Position numbers and translations under genes: made by a program. Below, piece after piece: positions 42,627 to 51,363 of a DNA stretch of 60,972 bases. Source of the stretch: Lachnospiraceae bacterium (GTDB taxonomy: Bacteria; Bacillota; Clostridia; Lachnospirales; Lachnospiraceae); contig JAFZZY010000035.1 in NCBI GenBank assembly GCA_017615545.1, forward strand, positions 1 through 60,972. Direction: 5' to 3'. Position 1 is the first letter of the stretch. Each line of letters starts with the position of its first letter. A model generated the notes under the pieces. It worked only from the letters and a program-made list of their open reading frames with translations, did not search any database and was not told the DNA's origin.

Positions 42627-43603
42627 AGGAACTGAAACGGCAGATCAAAGAGAGACAGTTTGAGCGGGTCTACCTGTTGTACGGCGAGGAGAGCTATCTG
42701 CGGAACTATTACGCGAAGCTCCTGATGAAGGCGGTCACACAGGAAGACACGATGAACTGCGCCGTATATTCGGAAAATGACATCGATCTGGCGACATTCC
42801 GCGATTTTGTCGAGACGATGCCGTTTTTCGCGGATTACCGTTTTGCTTTGGTGCAGGACTCCGGCTTGTTTTCCAAATCCGCCGAAGACTGGGCGGACGC
42901 GATCGCCAATCTTCCGGAAACCGCCGTGGTCGTGTTCAACGAAGAAAAGGCTGACAAGCGGACGAAACTCTACAAAGCGGTCGAAAAGGCCGGGCGCGTC
43001 GTGGAGATGAAGAAACCGTCGGAAGATGAACTGATGAACTGGGTACTGGCGCGGTGTAAGGCGAACGACCTGAAGATCACGCGTTCGGCGGCCGAAGAGT
43101 TTGTGATGCGGACCTCGGACAATATGGAGAACATGATAAGCGAATTCGATAAGCTTGCCGCATATGTGGCCGAGACCGGGGAGATCCGGATCGAGGACGT
43201 CCAGACCGTGACGACGTTGTGGATCCAGAACCGCATTTTCCAGATGATGGATGCGATGGCGGAGGGGCGCGAGAAGAGTGCGCTTTCGATGTACTATGAC
43301 CTGCTGGCACTGAAGGAGCCGCCGATGCGGATCCTGTTCATGGTCGGGAAACTGATCCGGCAGTTGCTGCAGGTGAAACAATTGCAGAAAACGGGCATGG
43401 GCCCGGATGCGATCGCGAGCCAGCTGCGTGTGCGGCCGTTCGTCGGAAAGAAACTCATCGGCCAGGGAAAACGCTTTACCGAGCAGCAACTATCGGACTA
43501 TTCGAAGATGTGCATGGAGATGGAACACGCGGTGAAGAGGGGCGACCTTGCGGATAAACTCGGGGCCGAACTGGCCTTCGTAAAGATCGCGCGCAGAGGC
43601 TGA
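42623..43603 (+). CDS. holA: DNA polymerase III subunit delta
   Basis: The 326-residue protein fits HolA: VYLLYGEESYLRNYYAKLL at the start, then SEFDKLAAYV and VTTLWIQNRIFQMMDAMAEG, ending LSDYSKMCMEMEHAVKRGDL. It opens the sliding clamp within the clamp loader. In Firmicutes holA is regularly followed by rpsT on the same strand, as here. Confidence 0.95.
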   Translation: MKELKRQIKERQFERVYLLYGEESYLRNYYAKLLMKAVTQEDTMNCAVYSENDIDLATFRDFVETMPFFADYRFALVQDSGLFSKSAEDWADAIANLPETAVVVFNEEKADKRTKLYKAVEKAGRVVEMKKPSEDELMNWVLARCKANDLKITRSAAEEFVMRTSDNMENMISEFDKLAAYVAETGEIRIEDVQTVTTLWIQNRIFQMMDAMAEGREKSALSMYYDLLALKEPPMRILFMVGKLIRQLLQVKQLQKTGMGPDAIASQLRVRPFVGKKLIGQGKRFTEQQLSDYSKMCMEMEHAVKRGDLADKLGAELAFVKIARRG

Positions 43604-43646
43604 TGCCGGGAGGGATACATTTTCCGAAAGTTTTTCAAAAAAGTGC

Positions 43647-43675
43647 TTGACTTTCGGGGGAGGTTTGAGTATTAT
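43647..43675 (+). promoter_or_regulatory. Strong sigma-A promoter of rpsT
   Basis: TTGACT (43647-43652), 17 bases, TATTAT (43670-43675). The 15 bases AAAAAAGTGCTTGAC (43637-43651) recur exactly before the tRNA genes at 50365-50379. Confidence 0.85.
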
Positions 43676-43801
43676 TATTTCGTATGCGCCGTATTTTCGT
43701 GTCTCGTTAGAATAGGACGCATGAAACGCCCGGTATGAGAGAAAGATTTCACTCTCCTTTTGATCATGCTGAAATCGTATGAAATGTATGGAGGTGCCAT
43801 A

Positions 43802-44065
43802 ATGGCAAATATTAAATCCGCAAAGAAGCGTATTGACGTTATCAAGACCAGAACCGAACGCAACAAGGCTATCAAGTCTAAAGTTAAGACCTACATCAAG
43901 AAGGTTGACGCAGCAGTTGCAGCAGGTGATAAGGCCGTAGCTTCTGCAGCGCTTAAGGAAGCGATCTCCGAGATCTCCAAAGCGCAGAGCAAGGGCGTAT
44001 ACCACAGAAATACCGCTTCCCGCAAGATTTCCCGCTTGACGGTTGCCGTAAACGGTATTGCTTGA
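43802..44065 (+). CDS. rpsT: 30S ribosomal protein S20
   Basis: The 87-residue protein MANIKSAKKRIDVIKTR... is S20. ATG 43802 follows GGAGGTG. The leader from the promoter is about 120 bases, long enough for autogenous control, though I see no defined site. A terminator follows. Confidence 0.98.
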   Translation: MANIKSAKKRIDVIKTRTERNKAIKSKVKTYIKKVDAAVAAGDKAVASAALKEAISEISKAQSKGVYHRNTASRKISRLTVAVNGIA

Positions 44066-44113
44066 TCGCAAGAATTTTAAGCATTTCCGGCCTCTCTGGC
44101 CGAAACCAATAGG

Positions 44114-44148
44114 GCCGACACAGACTAACCCACTGTGCCGGCTTTTTT
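44114..44148 (+). terminator. Terminator of rpsT
   Basis: Stem GCCGACACAG (44114-44123) with CTGTGCCGGC (44133-44142), one mismatch, then six T. Confidence 0.93.
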
Positions 44149-44205
44149 GTTGCCATTTTGAAGCGTTAAAAAGTGGGAATTTATCAAAAAAACTGAAAAA
44201 AGATA

Positions 44206-44234
44206 GCGACAAAATCAAAATTATGTGCTACAAT
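44206..44234 (+). promoter_or_regulatory. Candidate promoter of the coiled-coil/LRR gene
   Basis: GCGACA (44206-44211), 17 bases, TACAAT (44229-44234), in an A-rich setting. Confidence 0.5.
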
Positions 44235-44289
44235 GTTAGAAAAGGGGGAAACTACCTCTAAATAAGTGATGTGATGGAGTGAAAGCCGC

Positions 44290-47109
44290 ATGAATGAGAA
44301 ACAACAAGACTTACTAAATCTAATCAACGAATTAGAAGGAAAACTCCAAAATGAGTTGGAGAATCGAGTTTCTGCGCTTGAATCACAGAAGGGGATGCTG
44401 GATGAAAAGAATTCGGCGCTGGATTCGGAACGTCAGAATATCTTGGACCGTGTGACTGCTCTCGAGACGGAGAAGACTGATCTGAGCACGAAGTTTGCTC
44501 AGATGGTCGAGCAGAAGTCTCAGGTTGAGGCACAGTTTAAAGAAATGGACGCGCAGAAGAGTGAGCTTGAGTCCCGCTTCGTGGCATTGGATGAGAAGCG
44601 TATCGAGCTCGAGAAGCGTTTTGGCGCGATCGATGAGCAGAAGACTTTGCTGCAGAGTCGTATCTCCGCTGTAGACGGACAGAACGCCGAGATGGATAAG
44701 AAGATCAACGAGGTCAATGCTCAGACCCAGAGCTTTACAAACAGCATGGATGACCTGAGCCGCCGTATCTCGGAGATGCAGAGTGGTATGGAGTCCATGC
44801 TTACACAGAAAGCGGACGTTGAGCGTACCCTCGTGCAGATGGATAATCAGCGTAGCGAACTGCAGCAGCGCATGAACGATCTGGAGACGGATCGTCAGAA
44901 CGTGCAGAACTCTCTGAACCAGCTGAACGAAAAGTATTCCAGCTATGAAGAGACGATCAACAGCATGCAGGAGCAGAAGGCTGTATTCGAGCAGACATTG
45001 GCCACGATGACATCGCAGAAGATGGAACTCAAGAATGCGATGAACACGATGATGATCCGCAAGAACGATATGACCGTCGAGATGTCGAAACTGGACGATC
45101 AGAAGAAGCAGCTGCGTCAGAGCTATTCCGAACTCGAGCACGAGAAGGATGAACTGGCAGCCGAGCTCGTTTCCCTGCAGGAGCGTAGAGGCGAGTTGGA
45201 GAAGGGCTTCTCCGTTGTGGATGATCAGAAGGCTGAACTGGATCGCCGTTTTGAAGCATGTGATGCCCAGAAGCGTCAGTTGCAGGACGGTATCGATGAA
45301 CTCGAGAGAATTAAGGGCGACGTTCGCGAAGCAGTTACTTCGATCGATGGTTCTATCGAGGAAGCTCGTCATACATTCGACGGCATCCGTGAAGAACTCG
45401 AAGGACTTCGTAATCATGCCGCACTTGCGGATGATGTTGATGATACCGGATATTTCTGTTCCGTATGTTGCTGTCCGATCGAACCCGGCATGACCGAGTG
45501 TCCGATCTGTGGCACACCGATCGATCCGGATACATTTGCCGATGCGGAAGAGCGCGCAGCTAAGAAGAAGGCTGAGCAGGAAGCAGCAGAGGCAGCTGCA
45601 AGAGCAGAGGCTGAGGCAAAGGCAGCAGCGGAAGCGGCAGCGAAGGCTGAGGCAGAAGCTAAGGCAGCAGCTGAGGCGGAAGCAGCAGCGAAGGCTGAGG
45701 CAGAGGCAGCAGCGGCGGCAGCGGCAGCAGAAGCAGCAGCAAAGGCTGAGGCAGAGGCGGCAGCGAAGGCTGAAGCAGAAGCAGCAGCGGCAGCAGCAGA
45801 GGCAGCAGCGGCAGCAGAAGCAGCAGCAAAGGCTGAGGCAGAAGCTAAGGCAGCAGCTGAGGCAGAGGCAGCAGCGAAGGCTGAGGCAGAAGCAAGAGCA
45901 GCAGCAGAAGCTAAGGCAGCAGAAGAAGCAGCGAAGGCAGCTGAGGCAGCAAAGAAGGCTGATGGCAAGGTTGTTGAGTCTGCAGACGGATCTGTTGTAT
46001 ACGAGATCCAGTCCGCAGTTGAAGTGGATGTTGTGTCACCCGCTGACGTTACAGCAACCGAGAATTATAAATATCGTCTGGTCGACGGAGAGATCTACAT
46101 TGACCAGTACATCGGAACCGGCGCGAAGGATGTTCACCTTCCCGACACCATCGAAGGCTTTAAGGTCGTTGCGATCTCCGCAAGAGCTTTCTGCCGTAAC
46201 GAAGAGATCGAGAGCGTGGTATTCTCCGATGCGATCCGCTTTATCGGATCCGAAGCGTTCCATGGTTGTGAGAAGCTGAAGAAGGTCGTATTCTCCAAGT
46301 CGTTGAAGACGATCCGCAGCTACGCATTCAGCTATTGTACGAGCCTTGAGTCCGCGGATCTTCCCGAGGAGACAAAGGATGTCGGAAACGGCGCATTCTA
46401 CCGTTGTGCGATCAAGCAGATCACCTTCCCGGCAGGAACGTCTTACATCAGCCAGAATGTATGTGCACACTGTAAGGATCTCGTAACGGCAGTCCTTCCG
46501 GACGGTATCTCCGTTATCGAGCAGAACGCGTTCAACGAATGTACATCGCTTACCGATATCAACATTCCGAACAGCGTTATCGCGATCGAGGATAAGGCAC
46601 TTTACAACTGCCGCAGCCTCGGACGTATCACCATTTCCCCGATGGCTACCCGCCTTGGAAACCGTATCTTCTTCCCGAAGATGGGTCAGAACATGATCCC
46701 GAAGCTCGTGATCTTCTGCGCGAACAACTCGCCGATCCAGAGCTACTGCAAGGCAAACAACATCCGTACGAAGTCCGCAGGCGGCTTCCCGTCTCACTTC
46801 GGTAACACGAAGAACCGTGCATACTGCATGGAATTCTCCTTCTGGCTTGCAGATATGGATAACCAGGATCGTGACGATCTGGTCAATGAAATGGTCGACA
46901 AGTTCCACATTGCCCGCTATGAGGCAGAGGATGATGTAGTTGAGGATATCGGCTACAACAAGGAACTGCACGCTTACATGAACATCGATATGACAGAAGC
47001 AGATGGTAAGGATCTCTGCGCGGCACTTCCTACCGCAACCTACATCAAGATCCTGCACACCTACGAAGGCGAGATCGATGAGAACGCAAACGTAATGGTT
47101 GATTATTGA
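44290..47109 (+). CDS. Coiled-coil, zinc-ribbon, Ala-rich and leucine-rich-repeat protein
   Basis: The 939-residue protein has four clear parts. Residues 1-375 are a long coiled-coil with a repeat of about 14 residues (ALDEKRIELEKRFG, AIDEQKTLLQSRIS). Four Cys pairs near 390-410 (CSVC, CPICG) form a zinc ribbon. About 415-560 is an Ala/Glu/Lys run of AEAEAKAAAEAE type, probably a long single helix. About 610-790 are BspA-type leucine-rich repeats (SVVFSDAIRFIGSEAFHGC and similar). The last 130 residues are not recognised. No signal peptide or anchor is present, which is odd for BspA-type repeats and points to a cytoplasmic scaffold. GGAGTG is a weak ribosome binding site. The low-complexity DNA at 45590-45960 is prone to slippage. 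Confidence 0.9.
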   Translation: MNEKQQDLLNLINELEGKLQNELENRVSALESQKGMLDEKNSALDSERQNILDRVTALETEKTDLSTKFAQMVEQKSQVEAQFKEMDAQKSELESRFVALDEKRIELEKRFGAIDEQKTLLQSRISAVDGQNAEMDKKINEVNAQTQSFTNSMDDLSRRISEMQSGMESMLTQKADVERTLVQMDNQRSELQQRMNDLETDRQNVQNSLNQLNEKYSSYEETINSMQEQKAVFEQTLATMTSQKMELKNAMNTMMIRKNDMTVEMSKLDDQKKQLRQSYSELEHEKDELAAELVSLQERRGELEKGFSVVDDQKAELDRRFEACDAQKRQLQDGIDELERIKGDVREAVTSIDGSIEEARHTFDGIREELEGLRNHAALADDVDDTGYFCSVCCCPIEPGMTECPICGTPIDPDTFADAEERAAKKKAEQEAAEAAARAEAEAKAAAEAAAKAEAEAKAAAEAEAAAKAEAEAAAAAAAAEAAAKAEAEAAAKAEAEAAAAAAEAAAAAEAAAKAEAEAKAAAEAEAAAKAEAEARAAAEAKAAEEAAKAAEAAKKADGKVVESADGSVVYEIQSAVEVDVVSPADVTATENYKYRLVDGEIYIDQYIGTGAKDVHLPDTIEGFKVVAISARAFCRNEEIESVVFSDAIRFIGSEAFHGCEKLKKVVFSKSLKTIRSYAFSYCTSLESADLPEETKDVGNGAFYRCAIKQITFPAGTSYISQNVCAHCKDLVTAVLPDGISVIEQNAFNECTSLTDINIPNSVIAIEDKALYNCRSLGRITISPMATRLGNRIFFPKMGQNMIPKLVIFCANNSPIQSYCKANNIRTKSAGGFPSHFGNTKNRAYCMEFSFWLADMDNQDRDDLVNEMVDKFHIARYEAEDDVVEDIGYNKELHAYMNIDMTEADGKDLCAALPTATYIKILHTYEGEIDENANVMVDY

Positions 47110-47131
47110 TCATCAAATCATGAAATACTTC

Positions 47132-47163
47132 ACCGGGGTGTCGTGAGACACCCCGGTTTTTTT
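47132..47163 (+). terminator. Terminator after the coiled-coil/LRR gene
   Basis: A perfect 11-bp stem (47132-47142 with 47147-47157), GTGA loop, seven T. Confidence 0.96.
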
Positions 47164-47213
47164 GTGACACACTTACAAAAATCTTAAGGCGTCTTACGAA
47201 ACCTTACGATGCA

Positions 47214-47242
47214 TTGACGATGGATTGGGAAGATGATAAGAT
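47214..47242 (+). promoter_or_regulatory. Promoter of the first CPBP-like gene
   Basis: TTGACG (47214-47219), 17 bases, TAAGAT (47237-47242). Confidence 0.72.
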
Positions 47243-47292
47243 AGTCTCGTGATGTATGCATTACGTAGAGAAAATAACAGGAGGGAATTATT

Positions 47293-48093
47293 ATGGATAG
47301 ACTTTTGCGTCTTGGTATACCGTTTATCATCTATTTGTTAGCGGCTTTTATCTTTAGTGTAACGATACTGGGGATGTCTTTTTCGGCTGTTGTCGGCTTT
47401 TCATCGTCCACTGACGCTTACGATGCTGCAAAAAGGGTCATCGACATGCCGCTTATGTTATTTGGCACGTTGTCAGCCATTTACCTGTTCATGTGGTACA
47501 AAGACCACGAGCAGAATGGGTTCGAGGGCAATGAGATGTCAAAGCCCATGTGGCTCGTTTTGCCGTTGATCGGTTTTGCATTTGCACTGGGTGAGATCTA
47601 TGCTGCACGTGGATTGCTGAACAGAGAACTCAGTGAAGTGTTCTTTGGCGTATCCGAATATGCTATGGATGCGGTAAAAGGAATGCCGACGTTCTTCCTC
47701 GCGATCTTTATTGTTGAGCCGATCTGCTTTGAATTAATGTTCCGCGGACTGCTTCACCATCGGTTACGGGAAGAATCGGGAGTAGTATCTACTATCTTGG
47801 TTGTCGGAATCGTTTCGTACCTGTTTTATCGCAGTGTCGATGAGGTTTTGATGAGCCTGATGCTTTCTTTCATATATGAATATTATCGCAGTCTGGCGGC
47901 ACCGATTATCGTCAGTGTATGTTGGTCTGTCGGTTGCTATGTTTTTTACGCGATGAGCGAGAACCTGCCCGGTATCAACGGGGATCTTAGTATTTTGGTT
48001 CCGATCATGCTTCTTTTATGCGCTGTTGGGATCGCGTTCATGCTTCTCATGATCTATCGCAAACACAGCAGCCCTTACGGTTCAAAATGGTAA
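47293..48093 (+). CDS. CPBP-family membrane protein with degenerate active site
   Basis: The 266-residue protein has about seven hydrophobic segments and the CPBP (CAAX protease and bacteriocin-processing) scaffold, most clearly at CFELMFRGLLHHRL. The catalytic residues are lost: EExxxR has become FELMFR, the FxxxH motif reads YLFYR and no HxxxN is seen. The next gene keeps all three. It is therefore probably a non-catalytic relative, perhaps a partner or a regulator. GGAGGG precedes ATG 47293. A hairpin lies between the two genes. Confidence 0.75.
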   Translation: MDRLLRLGIPFIIYLLAAFIFSVTILGMSFSAVVGFSSSTDAYDAAKRVIDMPLMLFGTLSAIYLFMWYKDHEQNGFEGNEMSKPMWLVLPLIGFAFALGEIYAARGLLNRELSEVFFGVSEYAMDAVKGMPTFFLAIFIVEPICFELMFRGLLHHRLREESGVVSTILVVGIVSYLFYRSVDEVLMSLMLSFIYEYYRSLAAPIIVSVCWSVGCYVFYAMSENLPGINGDLSILVPIMLLLCAVGIAFMLLMIYRKHSSPYGSKW

Positions 48094-48099
48094 ATGCTT

Positions 48100-48133
48100 A
48101 TCCGGCCGAATGCTTGTAATTCGGCCGGATTTG
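48100..48133 (+). terminator. Hairpin between the two CPBP genes, partial terminator
   Basis: A perfect 12-bp stem (48100-48111 with 48119-48130), then only TTG; termination is probably incomplete. Confidence 0.6.
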
Positions 48134-48192
48134 TGATACACTGATTGTGTTGTTTTGCAACCTGCATAGACTTAGATACGGGATAGAAGACC

Positions 48193-49026
48193 ATGAACCA
48201 GAGATTCCGAAATATCATATCATGTTTTGTGCCGTTTTTGGTATATATCGGCGTTATGCTGGTGGTTATGTTTTGCTTTGCCGTCTATGCGTCGGCGACG
48301 AAAACGGCGTCAGCCGAAGAACTGGAGCAGTTTGTCAATGATCATCTGCTGTTGATGACGACGATCATTGACGCAATTCTGATTCCCGTATTTTACCTGA
48401 TGTGGCGGATGGACCGGGATAAATATCCTTTGAAACGGGTGGATATGCCGGACTTTTCGTGGGCGGTATTGGCCCTGATCGGAGCTTCTGTCTGTGTCGG
48501 CCTGAATTATTTCCTGAATATGTTCATGCCGAAGGAGATACTGAATACATTTGAGGAGACGAGCGAAGTTCTTTGGAATGATGATACGAGCATACTTTCC
48601 TTTGTTTCGGTCGTTTTGGTGGCGCCTCTGACAGAGGAACTGATGTTCCGCGGACTGATCTACACACGGTTGCGGCTTATGTTGAAGGCTCCCTATACGA
48701 TATTGATCACTGCATTCCTGTTCGGCCTGTTCCACGAGAACCTGCTGCAGTTCATATACGCCTTTGTGATCGGACTGATACTGGCTTACATGATGGAAGC
48801 GTATCGTAATCTTTGGGCACCGATCATGGTACATGCGGCGGCGAATCTCATTTCATGGCTTTTGACGTATGCAGTACAGATCCCTACCGACGATGGAGGA
48901 GCATTGGATTATTCCGTCATGGGCGGGACGCTTTTGATCGCAGGTACCGGCCTTTATTCGATCGTATATATTCGAAAGGTCAAAAAAAATAAAGCTAATC
49001 AAACTGAGAGTGAGGAAGAAAAATGA
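48193..49026 (+). CDS. CPBP-family intramembrane metalloprotease
   Basis: The 277-residue membrane protein has the three CPBP motifs: TEELMFRGL (EExxxR), FGLFH and HAAAN. This places it in the Abi/CAAX-protease family, which includes prenyl-protein proteases and bacteriocin-immunity proteins. Its last four bases overlap the glycosyltransferase gene. No ideal ribosome binding site precedes ATG 48193. Substrate is unknown; no bacteriocin gene is nearby. Confidence 0.9.
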   Translation: MNQRFRNIISCFVPFLVYIGVMLVVMFCFAVYASATKTASAEELEQFVNDHLLLMTTIIDAILIPVFYLMWRMDRDKYPLKRVDMPDFSWAVLALIGASVCVGLNYFLNMFMPKEILNTFEETSEVLWNDDTSILSFVSVVLVAPLTEELMFRGLIYTRLRLMLKAPYTILITAFLFGLFHENLLQFIYAFVIGLILAYMMEAYRNLWAPIMVHAAANLISWLLTYAVQIPTDDGGALDYSVMGGTLLIAGTGLYSIVYIRKVKKNKANQTESEEEK

Positions 49027-50045
49027 GCAAATTGATCACTATCGCAGTCCCTTGTTATAATTCGGCTGCTTACATGGAGAAGTGTATTCAGAGCCTTTTG
49101 GTAGGCGGAGAGGATGTGGAGATCCTGATCGTGGACGATGGTTCACAGAAGGATGACACGCCTGCGATCGCGGATCGCCTGGCGAAGGAGCACCCGAGCA
49201 TTATCCGCGCCATCCATCAGGAAAACAAAGGACACGGCGGTGCGGTCAATACGGGCATTGCGAACGCGACCGGAAAATATTTCAAGGTCTGCGACAGCGA
49301 CGACTGGTTTGACGCCCTCGCATTTACCAAGATCATCAAAACGCTGAAGGCTGTAGAGAAGAAAGGCGGCGTCGACATGCTCGTCGCAAACTACATCTAC
49401 GACAAAGTCGGCGTAAAGAATAAGGCTGTCATGAAATATGACAACGCCCTCCCTCAGAATAAGATCTTCACCTGGAAGGACGCGAAGCGACTTAAGGTGG
49501 GCCAGTACATCCTGATGCACTCGGTCGTATACCGCACCGGCCTGTTGCGCGAGTCCGGCCTCCAGCTTCCGGAGCACACCTTCTATGTGGACAATATCTT
49601 CGTTTATTATCCGCTGCCGTACGTTAAGAAGATCTGCTATGTGAATGTGGATCTCTATCATTACTTCATCGGCCGCGACGACCAGTCGGTCAATGAATCC
49701 GTCATGATCTCACGTATCGACCAGCAGCTGCGCGTAAATCGCATCATGATCGACTCCTACGAGTTGTCGAAATTCAAGGATAAGAAGCTTGCAAACTATA
49801 TGTACCAGTACCTGGGCATCATCATGACGGTATCGTCCATCCTTCTGGTGCGCATGGGAACGAAAGAGAGCCTGGCAGAGAAGAAGAAACTCTGGGAGGA
49901 TCTCAAGAAGCACGACAAAAAGATGTACAACAAATTGCGTTATCGCACCTTCCTCGGCATCGGCATGAACCTGCCCGGCAGTGTCGGCCGCAAGATCATG
50001 CTCTGGGGTTACGATTTCGCTCAGAAGCACTTTGGATTTAATTGA
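49023..50045 (+). CDS. Family 2 glycosyltransferase
   Basis: The 340-residue protein has the GT-A fold signs VPCYNSAAYMEKCIQSLL, VDDGSQKDD, GHGGAVNTGI and the metal site DSDDW near residue 92. The C-terminal part has no clear membrane helix, so it acts in the cytoplasm, probably on a lipid-linked or protein-linked glycan. It overlaps the CPBP gene by four bases, so the pair is coupled. A terminator follows. Confidence 0.93.
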   Translation: MSKLITIAVPCYNSAAYMEKCIQSLLVGGEDVEILIVDDGSQKDDTPAIADRLAKEHPSIIRAIHQENKGHGGAVNTGIANATGKYFKVCDSDDWFDALAFTKIIKTLKAVEKKGGVDMLVANYIYDKVGVKNKAVMKYDNALPQNKIFTWKDAKRLKVGQYILMHSVVYRTGLLRESGLQLPEHTFYVDNIFVYYPLPYVKKICYVNVDLYHYFIGRDDQSVNESVMISRIDQQLRVNRIMIDSYELSKFKDKKLANYMYQYLGIIMTVSSILLVRMGTKESLAEKKKLWEDLKKHDKKMYNKLRYRTFLGIGMNLPGSVGRKIMLWGYDFAQKHFGFN

Positions 50046-50063
50046 TATGATACAAGTATAATA

Positions 50064-50100
50064 GTCCCGGACGTGCTTGATGCACTTCCGGGACCTTGTT
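50064..50100 (+). terminator. Terminator after the glycosyltransferase
   Basis: Stem GTCCCGGA...TCCGGGAC extended by GTGC/GCAC across one mismatch, then TTGTTATTT. Confidence 0.85.
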
Positions 50101-50107
50101 ATTTGAG

Positions 50108-50310
50108 AGAAAGCTAAGGGGAAAGCGGAAACTGGAAATATCTTAGCCGGTAGGGTGGCAAAATCAGTTCCTTTTCGGTGGGAAGGCTAAGATAAACGTG
50201 GAAACAGCAAATATCTTAGCCGCCAGGGTGGTAAAATCAGTTCATTCTCGGCGAGAAGGCTAAGGAAAAAGCGGAAACAGCAAATATCTTAGCTGCCAGG
50301 GTGGCTTATA
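50108..50310. repeat. Tandem array of 73-bp units, nearly three copies
   Basis: GCTAAG recurs at 50113, 50186 and 50259, so the period is 73. Each unit has an inverted repeat GCTAAGAT/ATCTTAGC around a purine-rich loop (for example GGAAACAGCAA), followed by AGGGTGG and a spacer. The plan resembles the 74-bp array at 21739-22345, but the sequences are not visibly the same. No gene is present between 50101 and 50436. Confidence 0.92.
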
Positions 50311-50374
50311 AACGGCCTGAAATGTAGGAGTAAAAAAGGTGGCTGAATTTGATAAAAGAAGTTGAAAAAAGTGC

Positions 50375-50403
50375 TTGACAAACCGTGAAAAGCAAGTTAT
50401 ACT
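50375..50403 (+). promoter_or_regulatory. Strong sigma-A promoter of the tRNA pair
   Basis: Perfect TTGACA (50375-50380), 17 bases, TATACT (50398-50403), with the same A-rich upstream stretch as the rpsT promoter. Confidence 0.9.
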
Positions 50404-50436
50404 AGCAAGGCAGTCAAGCGTGTTTCACGCTGTTGC

Positions 50437-50509
50437 GGGATCTTAGCTCAGCTGGGAGAGCATCTGCCTTACAAGCAGAGGGTCATAGGTTCGAGCCCTA
50501 TAGGTCCCA
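50437..50509 (+). tRNA. tRNA-Val (anticodon TAC)
   Basis: Seventy-three bases fold as a cloverleaf: acceptor GGGATCT/AGGTCCC, D-arm AGCTCAGCTGGGAGAGC, anticodon stem TCTGC/GCAGA around CTTACAA with TAC at 50470-50472, and T-arm GGTTCGAGC. Discriminator A; the CCA end is not encoded. Confidence 0.97.
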
Positions 50510-50533
50510 TTGCGTTATTAAAACGCTTAATTT

Positions 50534-50607
50534 GGCGGAATAGCTCAGTTGGCTAGAGCATACGGTTCATACCCGTAGTGTCGAGAGTTCAAATCTCCCT
50601 TCCGCTA
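50534..50607 (+). tRNA. tRNA-Met (anticodon CAT), elongator type
   Basis: Seventy-four bases: acceptor GGCGGAA/TTCCGCT with a G-U first pair, D-arm AGCTCAGTTGGCTAGAGC, anticodon stem TACGG/CCGTA with CAT at 50568-50570, T-arm with GTTCAAATC. The anticodon stem lacks the three G-C pairs of initiator tRNA. A tRNA-Ile with modified CAT cannot be fully excluded. CCA is not encoded. Confidence 0.93.
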
Positions 50608-50612
50608 CGTGA

Positions 50613-50643
50613 AGCAGGTGCGCGTTGCACCTGCTATTTTATT
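50613..50643 (+). terminator. Terminator of the tRNA pair
   Basis: A perfect 9-bp stem (50613-50621 with 50627-50635), 5-base loop, then ATTTTATT. Confidence 0.88.
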
Positions 50644-50666
50644 AGTCTGAGAGAGGGTAGGAGACG

Positions 50667-51338
50667 ATGAAGAAATACATCCGTGAGCACCTGCATGGTC
50701 TGTGGGTCCTATATCTGGCGTTCTATCTGCCCTGGTTTTTCTGGCTGGAACGGCATGTTACGACCTTCCATGATATGGCGACGGATTTCGACCGGAAGAT
50801 CCCCTTCTGCGAGTACTTCATTATCCCTTATTTCCTTTGGTTCGTCTATGTCGTTGTGACCTGGCTGTATTATTTCTTCTACGATAAAAAGGAATTCTAC
50901 CGCTTTGTCGCCCTTTTGTATATCGGGATGTCGATCTGTCTGACGATCTGCACCTTCTTCCATAACGGCATCAACCTGCGTGTAGATGTCGACAAAGACC
51001 GGAATTTCTTTACTTGGGCGGTGTTCCAGCTTCATAACGTCGATACCTCGGCCAATGTCTTCCCGAGTATCCACATTTACAACACGCTGGTCTGCTGTGT
51101 TTCCATGTTCCGGTACAAACCTTTGCGCGGAAAGATCAAGTTCCAGATCGGCAGCATCGTTCTTTCGATCTTGATCTGTCTTTCGACCATTTTCTTGAAA
51201 CAACATTCGATCATGGACATCATCGGGGCGATCGTGCTCTACGTGATCATGCACATGATCTTTTATCACTGGGGGCCGAAACTTTTGGCCTCCCGGAAGA
51301 GTAAAGAAGCGGCACCGGCCGCCGAAGTTGACACTTGA
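50667..51338 (+). CDS. PAP2-family membrane phosphatase
   Basis: The 223-residue protein has about six membrane helices and the PAP2 motifs PSIH (near 132, as FPSIHIYNT) and HSIMD near 179. The first PAP2 motif (KxxxxxxRP) is not clear. It probably removes phosphate from a lipid such as undecaprenyl diphosphate or phosphatidate, or acts as a phosphotransferase of the inositol-phosphorylceramide synthase type. It stands alone; the promoter of the polyamine operon overlaps its stop codon. Confidence 0.85.
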   Translation: MKKYIREHLHGLWVLYLAFYLPWFFWLERHVTTFHDMATDFDRKIPFCEYFIIPYFLWFVYVVVTWLYYFFYDKKEFYRFVALLYIGMSICLTICTFFHNGINLRVDVDKDRNFFTWAVFQLHNVDTSANVFPSIHIYNTLVCCVSMFRYKPLRGKIKFQIGSIVLSILICLSTIFLKQHSIMDIIGAIVLYVIMHMIFYHWGPKLLASRKSKEAAPAAEVDT

Positions 51339-51363
51339 CAAAAATCGTTTCACATGATAATAT
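51335..51363 (+). promoter_or_regulatory. Sigma-A promoter of the polyamine operon
   Basis: Perfect TTGACA (51335-51340), 17 bases, TAATAT (51358-51363). The -35 box overlaps the end of the PAP2 gene. Confidence 0.88.

Noticed and set aside
45414..45968. Minus-strand Ala/Ser-rich open frame
   Set aside because: It is the mirror image of the low-complexity Ala/Glu/Lys coding run on the plus strand.
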